Source: Devosia sp.
Lineage (GTDB): Bacteria > Pseudomonadota > Alphaproteobacteria > Rhizobiales > Devosiaceae
Direction of reading: 5' to 3'
Length of the DNA: 9,959 nucleotides
NCBI GenBank assembly: GCA_028290225.1
Contig: JAQGKH010000163.1
Coordinates: 1 to 9,959 of the forward strand
Shown here: positions 1 through 5,831 of the stretch, piece by piece
Layout of the letters: every line of letters starts with the position of its first letter
Numbering within the stretch: position 1 is the stretch's first letter
Program-made: the position numbers and the translations under genes
The notes under the pieces: model-generated
The model's database searches: none
Seen by the model: the letters and a program-made list of their open reading frames with translations, nothing else
What the model was told of the DNA's origin: nothing

Positions 1-103
1 ATTCCGTTTCCCAACAGACGTGTCGATGCGATTGTAAGTGCTGAACTGGTGCAGGACTGGTGTAAGAATTAACGAGCCTACGAAAACAGCAAACAACTAC
101 AAT

Positions 104-172
104 GGGTTGGGAAGGAACCCCACCCCCTTGATAAGGGGGAGGCCGACAGTTCAATCCTGTCCGGCAGCACCA
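104..172 (+). pseudogene. tRNA-like remnant (tRNA-Ile GAT-like), no 5' acceptor strand
   Basis: Three successive hairpins with 5-bp stems and 7-nt loops are followed by CCA. A D-arm-like hairpin lies at 104-120 (GGGTT/AACCC). An anticodon-like arm lies at 123-139 (CCCCC, loop TTGATAA, GGGGG), giving anticodon GAT with T33 present. A 5-nt variable loop (AGGCC) follows. The T-arm at 145-161 (GACAG, loop TTCAATC, CTGTC) matches the TTCRANYC consensus. The acceptor 3' strand CGGCAGC (162-168), discriminator A169 and CCA 170-172 complete the 3' side. The seven bases where the 5' acceptor strand should be (95-101, AACTACA) do not pair with CGGCAGC, and the D-loop is poor. It is therefore not a normal functional tRNA. 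It could be a decayed gene or the 3' fragment left at the far end of an element integrated into a tRNA gene, which would then lie to the left of the window. The T-arm and CCA geometry is convincing; the interpretation is inference. Confidence 0.45.
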
Positions 173-178
173 TTTCAA

Positions 179-214
179 CTCATTGATATCGTTGAGACTC
201 CTGATCTTTCAGGA
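179..214. repeat. Imperfect palindrome plus adjacent 6-bp hairpin
   Basis: At 179-196 the sequence CTCATTGATATCGTTGAG is an imperfect palindrome: CTCA/TGAG arms around GATATC. At 199-214 a hairpin follows, TCCTGA-TCTT-TCAGGA, with a perfect 6-bp stem and 4-nt loop. No T-run follows it, so it is not a classical terminator. Both lie just after the CCA of the tRNA-like block and could be recombinase or regulator sites, or decay products. No function is assigned. Confidence 0.35.
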
Positions 215-272
215 ACATCATCCGTGTTGACGCTCCAATTAGCGTTACCACTATGGACGGTGTCTTGGCCTG

Positions 273-298
273 AAAAGTCCCCGGTGTTCTGTTCCGGG
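273..298 (-). terminator. Possible weak terminator of the carboxylate operon
   Basis: Read on the minus strand there is a 5-bp GC stem, CCCGG (298-294) with CCGGG (284-280), and a 9-nt loop. GAC and then TTTT (276-273) follow. It lies about 130 bases beyond the abrB-like stop codon and is the only hairpin plus T-run seen downstream of the operon. The stem is short and the T-run has only four bases, so this is tentative. It sits inside a wider inverted repeat, GGACGGTG (255-262) with CACCGTCC (321-328). Confidence 0.25.
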
Positions 299-425
299 CC
301 GGATGATATTTTGCCGGTAGCACCGTCCCGCCCCGGCTTGGACCGTTCCTGGGCATGATCGAACTCAGAGAATCTTAGCGGCGGACAGACGCGTCGTGAC
401 GCAGAAACTGCCGTGGTTCGCCCCG

Positions 426-1520
426 CTATGCGGATGGCGTGTGCCCGGTGACCTTGCTCACTAGGCGGTAGATCGGGACCGTCATCAGCAGGACGAACAC
501 AATGCGGACCAAGTGGAAGCAAGTCACCGTCACTACGCCCAGCCCCAGCGACTTGGCGGTGATGCTCATTTCCGCAATCCCACCGGGCGCCAATGCCAGG
601 ACGAGGGTGGGAAAATCAATGGTCGTCCAGCTGTTCAGCAGCATGGCAAAGAGGCTCATGATGACGATCACCAGGAGAGTGCCGACAATGCTCGCGAGCA
701 CGAACCGGCCCGCCGACAGCAGCCTGTCGCGCTGGAACCTGGCCCCAAGACTTGCACCGATCAGGATTTGGCTGAGGGTAAAGGCCGTGCCGGGAACCGA
801 CACCTCAGCGAGGCCCGAATAGGCCACCACGATGCCCACCACCAGTCCGCCCAGCAGCCAGGCATTTGGAATATGGAGGCGGGCCAGAGCAAGCGAGGCC
901 AGCACGGCGCCGGCTGCCATGAGAGTCAGGGCGAGCGGAGCAAAAGGCGCCGGGGCGGCGTCGACAATCTCGGTGCCCTGCCAGCCCATGAGAGTCAGCC
1001 CCAGGGGAACCAGGAACACCACCAGCAAGACCCGAAGAGTCTGCGCCAGCCCGACGAGAACGCTGTCGCCACCATACCGCTCGGCAAGCACCGACATTTC
1101 CGCAACCCCGCCCGGAGTGCTGGCAAAAAAAGCAGTGCTCCGGTCCACCTCGCCAAGCCGGGCAACCAGCACCATCATTGCTATGCCGCTGCCGACCGAA
1201 ATCACCGCTGCAGCCAGGATCAGCCCGGAATAGGACACCATCTGGGCAACGGCCTCGGGAACGAAATTGAGCCCGATGGCAATGCCCGCAATGACCTGGC
1301 CGGTGCATCGGAGCGCGAGGTGAAGGGGCCTTCCACCCAGGATCAAGGTGGCGATTGCCGCGCCGAAAATGGCGCCGAGCAGGGCTCCGAGGGGAACTTC
1401 CAGATATTGCAGTACCAAGCCGCCAATGGAAGCAGCCAGCAATATCGCCACGCTGGAGAAACGCACCAGATTATGCTCCCGCCCAAACCTATGGAGGCGC
1501 TGCAGCGCAGTGCGCAGCAC
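426..1520 (-). CDS. AbrB family membrane protein (COG3180 type)
   Basis: A 364-residue hydrophobic protein made of two homologous halves, as in the AbrB/'ammonia monooxygenase regulator' membrane family. Each half carries the same signature: TPGGVAEMS near residues 135-143 and APGGIAEMS near 311-319. Each is followed by a predicted membrane helix with a polar LxR motif (about 161-175 and 337-350). The N-terminal 20 residues are basic and should face the cytoplasm; about nine or ten membrane segments can be seen. Family members are putative inner-membrane transporters of unknown substrate. The name AbrB is historical and it is not a DNA-binding AbrB. The start is GTG at 1518-1520, nine bases after the TGA of the upstream dehydrogenase; that TGA is in the same frame, so no earlier start is possible. 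A weak AAGG precedes it. It is the last gene of the operon and may be translationally coupled. The family call is firm; the role is not known. Confidence 0.9.
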   Translation of the reverse strand: MLRTALQRLHRFGREHNLVRFSSVAILLAASIGGLVLQYLEVPLGALLGAIFGAAIATLILGGRPLHLALRCTGQVIAGIAIGLNFVPEAVAQMVSYSGLILAAAVISVGSGIAMMVLVARLGEVDRSTAFFASTPGGVAEMSVLAERYGGDSVLVGLAQTLRVLLVVFLVPLGLTLMGWQGTEIVDAAPAPFAPLALTLMAAGAVLASLALARLHIPNAWLLGGLVVGIVVAYSGLAEVSVPGTAFTLSQILIGASLGARFQRDRLLSAGRFVLASIVGTLLVIVIMSLFAMLLNSWTTIDFPTLVLALAPGGIAEMSITAKSLGLGVVTVTCFHLVRIVFVLLMTVPIYRLVSKVTGHTPSA

Positions 1521-1529
1521 CGGCCTTGT

Positions 1530-2618
1530 TCAGTCCGCGCGCCCCTTACGCAGGATGATGTCGACGATCGCCTGGGAGGAGCGGCTACCTGACGCCGTGC
1601 CGCCTACGTCGCTGGTGCGGGTATCAGCTCTGGAGAGCACTTCGTTGACTGCAGCCTCCATCGCAGCTTCAGCCTGCAGAAGGTCGGAACGACCATGCCG
1701 AGCGCCGAGCCAACCGAGCAGCATGGCCCCGGAGCGCACCATGGAAATGGGATTGGCCTTGTCCTGCCCGACAATGTCGGGCGCCGAGCCGTGGGATGCG
1801 TTCGCCATGGCGTGGTTCTCTCCGGCATTGACGCCGCCACCCAGGCCCAGTCCGCCGGCCAGCGCCGAGCAAAGATTGGAAATCACGTCGCCGAAGAGGT
1901 TGGTCATCACCATGACGTCATAGCGTTCGGGGCGCTGGTAGAGATCGGCATTGAGCGCGTCGACGATCATCGAGTTGCAGGTCACGTCCGGATACTCGGC
2001 GGCGACCTTCATGCATTCGTCGTAGAACAGCCCATCGGTCATCTTGAAGATGTGCTTCTTGCTGACAATGGTGACGAGGTTGCGGCGCCGGCGCGCCCAC
2101 TGGAACGCCGAATGGGCGATGCGGTTTGAGGCATGGGCCGTGATCTTGCGCACCGAGATAGCCACACCTTCAACCGGCATCATCTCGCCATAGCCCTGGA
2201 ACATGTTGCGGTCGGGATAGAAGCCTTCCGAATTTTCCCGGACCACCAGGACGTCGAGCCCGGCCCGCGAATCGGGCACGCTGGCGTGGGACTTGGAGGG
2301 GCGCAGATTGGCGTAGAGGTCGAGTTCGTGGCGGAACTTGCCCGGCACATTGATGCCACCTTCGGCCAGCGCCGGATATCCGCCATTGTCGCAGGGCCCG
2401 AGCAGAATGCCGTCGGCGGCGATGGCTGCCTGATAGACGTCATCGCGCAGGGTAGTGCCGTGCAGGCGCAGGCTTTCGTGACCGACCTCGTGGGTTTCAA
2501 AGGTCAGCCCAAGCTGAAAGACATCATTCGCCGCGCTCATTGCCCGGACGGCCGCTTGGCTGATTTCGGGACCGATATGGTCGCCAGGAAGCACCGCGAT
2601 GGTGAGTTTGGACGTCAT
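1530..2618 (-). CDS. Isocitrate/isopropylmalate dehydrogenase family oxidoreductase
   Basis: A 362-residue member of the beta-decarboxylating dehydrogenases (LeuB, IDH, tartrate and D-malate dehydrogenases), cytoplasmic and NAD(P)-dependent. Visible motifs: the nucleotide-site loop GDHIGPE (12-18; most relatives have GDGIGPE); substrate-binding arginines expected at R96, R106 and R127 (HELDLYANLRP, VVRENSEG); Tyr134 in EGFYPDRN; Lys187 as probable catalytic lysine; metal-site Asp220 (IVDALNADLY) and Asp244 (LFGDVISN); and the adenine loop HGSAPDIVG (276-284). Two positions differ from the general pattern. The second aspartate of the GDxxSD metal motif is Asn248, and the Asn of KxN after the catalytic lysine is His189. 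The enzyme probably oxidatively decarboxylates a 2-hydroxy acid, but the substrate (tartrate, malate, alkylmalate or other) cannot be told. A conventional leucine-pathway LeuB is unlikely in this context. ATG start with a good AGAGGT Shine-Dalgarno about 5 bases upstream. It lies 41 bases after tctA and 9 bases before the abrB-like gene. Confidence 0.88.
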   Translation of the reverse strand: MTSKLTIAVLPGDHIGPEISQAAVRAMSAANDVFQLGLTFETHEVGHESLRLHGTTLRDDVYQAAIAADGILLGPCDNGGYPALAEGGINVPGKFRHELDLYANLRPSKSHASVPDSRAGLDVLVVRENSEGFYPDRNMFQGYGEMMPVEGVAISVRKITAHASNRIAHSAFQWARRRRNLVTIVSKKHIFKMTDGLFYDECMKVAAEYPDVTCNSMIVDALNADLYQRPERYDVMVMTNLFGDVISNLCSALAGGLGLGGGVNAGENHAMANASHGSAPDIVGQDKANPISMVRSGAMLLGWLGARHGRSDLLQAEAAMEAAVNEVLSRADTRTSDVGGTASGSRSSQAIVDIILRKGRAD

Positions 2619-2659
2619 GAGATACCTCTATGATGGGTAAAGTGGGGTCAGTGGACTGA

Positions 2660-4159
2660 TTAGGCCTGGCGCGCGCTGCGAAAGCGCAGGGCCATTGGCA
2701 CGACCAGGGCGACCAGCGCGGTGGCCATCAGCGTCACGGCAATCGGGTGGGTCATCGGGTTGTAAAACACCGACAGGTCACCCTGGCTGATGGCGAGGGC
2801 CCGGCGCAGGTGCTGTTCGGCCATCGGGCCAAGAATAAGCCCGACAATGCAGGGGGCGACGGGCACATTGAGAAGCCGCATGCCGAAGCCGGCCAGCCCG
2901 ATGACCCAGAGCAGGGCCAGATCGAACACGCTGTTGTTCACGCTGTAAACGCCAAGCGTCGCGAAAATCAGGATGCCGGCATAAAGCCAAGGCCGCGGAA
3001 TGAGCAGCAGCTTCACCCAGACCCCCGCCAATGGCAGGTTGATCAGCAGCAGGAACAGATTGCCGATATACAGGCTGGCGATCAAACCCCACACCAGTTG
3101 CGGATTGGACGCGAACAACATCGGCCCCGGCTGCAGGCCATATTGCTGGAATGCCGCCAGCATGATGGCAGCGGTAGCCGAGGTCGGCAGGCCCAGTGCC
3201 AGCAGCGGCGCCAATACGCCTGCGGCAGAGGCATTGTTGGCAGCTTCAGGACCGGCAACCGCTTCAATAGCCCCGTGGCCGAACTCCTCGGGGTTTTTCG
3301 ATAGCCGCTTTTCGACAGCATAGGACAGGAAGGTCGGGATCTCGCTGCCGCCGGCCGGCAGGGCACCGATCGGGAAACCGATGAAAGTGCCGCGCAGCCA
3401 AGGCCGCCAGGAGCGCTTCCAATCTTCACGCGACATCCAGATCGAGCCGCGGATCTTGTAGATCTCTTCCTTCTGGAAACGATATCGTGACGCCTGGAAT
3501 AGGGTTTCACCAACTGCAAACAGGCCAACGGCGACAATCACCACGCCAACACCATCGAGCAGTTCGGGAAAATTCATGGTCAGTCGGGCTACACCGGTCT
3601 GGCGGTCGGTTCCGATCAGGCCAAGGGCAAGACCACTCAGGAGGCTAGCGAAGCCGAGAACGGCAGACTGACCGAGCACCGCCGTCACAGTGATGAAGGC
3701 CACGACCATCAGGGCAAAATATTCGGCCGGTCCAAACATCAACGAGAAACGCACCATCAGGGGTGCGACGAAGGTCAGCAGCAGGGTCGCTATGGTACCG
3801 GCAACGAAGGAGCCGATGGCGGCGGTCGCCAAGGCCTGGGCACCGCGGCCCTTGCGGGCCATGGCATGGCCATCGATGGCCGTGACGATGGAGCCGGACT
3901 CGCCGGGAGTATTGAGCAGGATCGAGGTGGTGGAGCCGCCATACATGGCGCCATAGTAAATGCCGCCGAACATGATGAAGGCCGCGGTTGGCTCAAGACC
4001 AGCCGTCACCGGCAGCAGCAGGGCAACCGTCAGAGCCGGACCAATGCCAGGCAGGACGCCGATTGCGGTGCCGACGAGCACGCCAATGGCGGCCCAGATC
4101 AGGTTGCCCGGAGCCAGCGCGACCAGGAAGCCATCCAGCAAAAATTGCAGGGTATCCAT
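2660..4159 (-). CDS. tctA: Tripartite tricarboxylate transporter large permease, TctA family
   Basis: A 499-residue integral membrane protein with around 11-12 hydrophobic segments, the usual size for TctA. The N-terminal signature is present: GVLVGTAIGVLPGIGPALT at about residues 26-44, then GGIYYGAMYGGSTTSILLNTPGE at about 65-87. A related second motif occurs in the other half: IGALPAGGSEIPTFLSYAVEKR at about 264-285, then GPEAANNASA near 303-312. In TctA proteins the second motif usually reads LPG; here it is LPA. TctA forms the ion-coupled channel in the inner membrane and works with TctB and the periplasmic TctC to import a carboxylate. The gene follows tctB by 46 bases, in the standard C-B-A order. 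The ribosome binding site is weak (AAGAAG) and lies in or beside a small hairpin. Family assignment is secure; the substrate is unknown. Confidence 0.95.
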   Translation of the reverse strand: MDTLQFLLDGFLVALAPGNLIWAAIGVLVGTAIGVLPGIGPALTVALLLPVTAGLEPTAAFIMFGGIYYGAMYGGSTTSILLNTPGESGSIVTAIDGHAMARKGRGAQALATAAIGSFVAGTIATLLLTFVAPLMVRFSLMFGPAEYFALMVVAFITVTAVLGQSAVLGFASLLSGLALGLIGTDRQTGVARLTMNFPELLDGVGVVIVAVGLFAVGETLFQASRYRFQKEEIYKIRGSIWMSREDWKRSWRPWLRGTFIGFPIGALPAGGSEIPTFLSYAVEKRLSKNPEEFGHGAIEAVAGPEAANNASAAGVLAPLLALGLPTSATAAIMLAAFQQYGLQPGPMLFASNPQLVWGLIASLYIGNLFLLLINLPLAGVWVKLLLIPRPWLYAGILIFATLGVYSVNNSVFDLALLWVIGLAGFGMRLLNVPVAPCIVGLILGPMAEQHLRRALAISQGDLSVFYNPMTHPIAVTLMATALVALVVPMALRFRSARQA

Positions 4160-4161
4160 CT

Positions 4162-4176
4162 ATCAAGCTTCTTGAT
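4162..4176 (-). promoter_or_regulatory. Small hairpin at the tctA ribosome binding site
   Basis: ATCAAG-CTT-CTTGAT is a perfect 6-bp stem with a 3-nt loop, ending two bases from the tctA start codon. On the minus-strand transcript, the only Shine-Dalgarno-like bases (AGAAG) fall in its loop and stem. It could lower tctA translation relative to tctC. Functional role is inferred. Confidence 0.35.
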
Positions 4177-4205
4177 TGTGCTGGCCAGCGGCGGGAGCGG
4201 CGAAC

Positions 4206-4688
4206 TTAGTTGCTGAAATAATTGTCAATGATCCACCCTCCCGGAAGCGAGAGACCGAGCAGGTTGTTGAAGATGTAAAACGAGAGCACGCCAATGATCA
4301 GGCCAACGGAAACGTTGATCCCCTGGCGGCGCTCGCCAAATGCGGATGCGGTGACAGTGAAGGTGATTGCGCTGCAGATGACCCAGCCCGCCGTTTCGAG
4401 CAGGAAAAAGCTGGCCGTCAGGCCACCCAGAATAACCAGGACCGGCAGAAACTGCAGCTCGAGCCACTCGTTATCATCGATCTGGCCGCGCAGCGCCTTG
4501 AAGATGAGCGCAACGCCGTTGAGCGTCAGGGCGGCAGAAATCAGGAGCGGAAAGAAGGTCGGCCCCAGAACTGCTTGCTGCTGGATCGGCTCGTGCTGCA
4601 GCGTTTCGATGGTGATGGCGAGCGCCAGCAGAAGCAGCAACGCTCCCAACAATGCATGACCCATGCGCAGCCTACTGATCGCCTGCAT
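4206..4688 (-). CDS. tctB: Tripartite tricarboxylate transporter small subunit, TctB family
   Basis: A 160-residue membrane protein of the TctB (formerly DUF1468) type. Four hydrophobic segments are visible, at about residues 10-28, 47-66, 81-115 (possibly two helices) and 126-145. The motif LGPTFFP (41-47), between the first two helices, is typical of TctB, which generally has a G-x-x-FFP near this point. TctB is a poorly conserved accessory membrane subunit needed by the TctA permease. Start is ATG at 4686-4688 with a GAGGAT Shine-Dalgarno about 8 bases upstream; stop is TAA. It lies between tctC (127 bases upstream, with two hairpins in the gap) and tctA, in the expected order. The call rests on size, helix pattern, motif and context. 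Confidence 0.9.
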   Translation of the reverse strand: MQAISRLRMGHALLGALLLLLALAITIETLQHEPIQQQAVLGPTFFPLLISAALTLNGVALIFKALRGQIDDNEWLELQFLPVLVILGGLTASFFLLETAGWVICSAITFTVTASAFGERRQGINVSVGLIIGVLSFYIFNNLLGLSLPGGWIIDNYFSN

Positions 4689-4726
4689 CGCGTGACATCC
4701 TCATTGGTATCATTCAGGAGCCGCTA

Positions 4727-4747
4727 GCACGCCCCGATAGGGCGTGC
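4727..4747 (-). promoter_or_regulatory. Perfect 8-bp stem-loop between tctC and tctB
   Basis: GCACGCCC (4727-4734) pairs perfectly with GGGCGTGC (4740-4747) around a 5-nt loop. No T-run follows on either strand, so it is unlikely to be a simple terminator. It sits in the tctC-tctB gap of the transcript and is a candidate for 3' protection of tctC mRNA or partial attenuation of the downstream genes. Confidence 0.5.
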
Positions 4748-4781
4748 GGCATGTCGCTCAGGCCAATGGTGCGGCCGGATG

Positions 4782-4807
4782 GAATGCAGTGCGAGCGCAC
4801 CGCATTC
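4782..4807 (-). promoter_or_regulatory. Stem-loop directly after the tctC stop codon
   Basis: GAATGC (4782-4787) pairs with GCATTC (4802-4807) and GTGC (4789-4792) with GCAC (4797-4800). There is one A/C mismatch and a 4-nt loop (GAGC): ten pairs in all. On the transcript it begins 8 bases after the tctC TGA. No T-run follows. With the 4727-4747 hairpin it gives tandem stem-loops at the tctC 3' end. Confidence 0.5.
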
Positions 4808-4815
4808 GGAGTCGG

Positions 4816-5769
4816 TCAGAGCAGGCCGAGGTCCTTGAACAGCACTTCCACACGGGCCTGTTCGCTCTTGAGGAACTCTGCGAACTCCGCGGGTGGCATG
4901 TAGATATTCTGCCAGCCGCGCTGATCGAGGGCAGCCTGCCATTCAGGGGTAGTCACCATCTTGGCGACCGCAGCTTCAAGAGCAGCGCGCTCTTCGCCGC
5001 GCGGGTCCTTGTTGGACACAACTGCGCGCCAATTGACCAGTTGTACATCGTAGCCCTGCTCGATGAAGGTCGGGATATTGATGCCCTCGATCGGCTCGGG
5101 CGCGCCGATCGCCAGGGCCCGCAACTCGCCACTTTCGATCTGGGCTGCCAGTTCGCTGTAGCCGCCGGTGCCGACGGTCACGTGTCCGCCCATCACGCCC
5201 GACAGCATTTCGCCGCCAGAGGTCAACACGACATAGTTGATCTGCTTGGGGTCCATGCCGGCCGCCTTTGCCAGCAGGCCATACATCAGGTGATCCGAGC
5301 CACCCGGACCCGAGCCACCCCAGGAGACCGACCCCGGGTCGGCCTTGAACTGCGCGACCAGGTCGTCGAGGGTCTTGAACGGCGAGTCCGCCTTGACCAC
5401 GATGGGCTGGTATTCCCCACTCAGCAGCGCAAGTGGATAGGTGTCATCGAGGGTAACTTGGGACTTGTTGGTCAGAACGGCGCCGACAAGCGAGAGGCCG
5501 ACCATCAGAATGCTCGGATTGCGCTGGTTGCTGTTGACGTAGTTGGCGAGACCAATGGTGCCACCGGCGCCGGGTTGATTCTCGACCTGGATACGAGTTG
5601 CCAGCTCGTATTGCTGGAAAATCGCCTGGGTGATGCGCGCGTTCTGGTCATAACCGCCGCCAGCACCAGCCGGGGCAATAATTTCCAGCCGTTCAAGCTG
5701 AGCAAAGCCGGGGCTGACCGAGGCCGCGAGAGCGCCCGCCGTGAGCATGGCTACGAAAAATTTCTTCAT
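4816..5769 (-). CDS. tctC: Periplasmic carboxylate-binding protein, TctC/Bug family
   Basis: A 317-residue tripartite tricarboxylate transporter receptor. The N-terminus is a clear Sec signal peptide: MKK, a hydrophobic stretch to about residue 19, and probable cleavage after GFA (21-23). The mature protein begins QLERLEIIAPAGAGGGYDQNAR (24-45), close to the TctC-type first binding loop (APAxPGGGxD). Further landmarks are NQPGAGG (64-70), SWGGSGPGGSDHLM (149-162) and VLTSGGE (181-187), which line the ligand cleft in this family. The start ATG has a strong GGAGGA Shine-Dalgarno at ideal distance, the best of the operon, consistent with high expression of the receptor. Flanking stem-loops lie at 5794-5825 and 4727-4807. 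The ligand is probably a di- or tricarboxylate or hydroxy-acid; the sequence does not show which. Confidence 0.95.
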   Translation of the reverse strand: MKKFFVAMLTAGALAASVSPGFAQLERLEIIAPAGAGGGYDQNARITQAIFQQYELATRIQVENQPGAGGTIGLANYVNSNQRNPSILMVGLSLVGAVLTNKSQVTLDDTYPLALLSGEYQPIVVKADSPFKTLDDLVAQFKADPGSVSWGGSGPGGSDHLMYGLLAKAAGMDPKQINYVVLTSGGEMLSGVMGGHVTVGTGGYSELAAQIESGELRALAIGAPEPIEGINIPTFIEQGYDVQLVNWRAVVSNKDPRGEERAALEAAVAKMVTTPEWQAALDQRGWQNIYMPPAEFAEFLKSEQARVEVLFKDLGLL

Positions 5770-5793
5770 TTCTTCCTCCGGTAAGATGAACTT

Positions 5794-5825
5794 CTGAGGG
5801 CCGCGGTCCTCCCCGCGCCCCTCAG
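5794..5825 (-). promoter_or_regulatory. Strong stem-loop between pdxA-like gene and tctC
   Basis: CTGAGGG (5794-5800) pairs with CCCTCAG (5819-5825). After a C/C mismatch, CGCGG (5802-5806) pairs with CCGCG (5813-5817), leaving a 6-nt loop. Twelve GC-rich pairs fill most of the 62-base gap. No T-run follows, and the tctC Shine-Dalgarno lies just beyond, outside the stem. A role as a processing or 5' stabilising element of tctC mRNA is possible. Confidence 0.5.
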
Positions 5826-5831
5826 CAGGGA

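Larger units (their letters stand above)
1..425. other. Intergenic region with tRNA-like scar, no credible protein gene
   Basis: This stretch looks less GC-rich than the flanking genes, and its short open frames resemble no known family. The frame that runs through 38-358 passes straight through the tRNA-like block, which argues against it being coding. Contents noted: the tRNA-like block (104-172), the palindrome and hairpin (179-214), a nested inverted repeat (255-328), and an 8-bp palindrome GACGCGTC at 388-395. Otherwise nothing is recognised. Confidence 0.5.

Noticed and set aside
38..43. GTGCTG as a 5' strand pairing with CAGCAC at 165-170
   Set aside because: It would consume the discriminator base and part of CCA and sits about 60 bases too far upstream for a tRNA.
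76..172. Two-piece tmRNA: AAAACAGCAAACAACTAC looks like a tag start and a T-arm with CCA follows
   Set aside because: There is no stop codon after the supposed tag, no pseudoknot spacing, and the acceptor end is unlike known tmRNA. The only downstream match to the missing strand (CTGCCG at 408-413) is short enough to be chance.
38..358. Open frame of 106 codons on the plus strand
   Set aside because: It runs through the tRNA-like arms and CCA, has no recognisable domain and no clear ribosome site.
513..1592. Long plus-strand open frame antisense to the abrB-like gene
   Set aside because: The composition is a shadow (rich in Gln, His, Gly and Arg) with no domain, while the minus strand encodes a clear membrane protein family.
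4744..5784. 346-codon plus-strand open frame antisense to tctC
   Set aside because: It mirrors the tctC frame in high-GC DNA. tctC has a signal peptide, family motifs and a strong Shine-Dalgarno; this frame has none.
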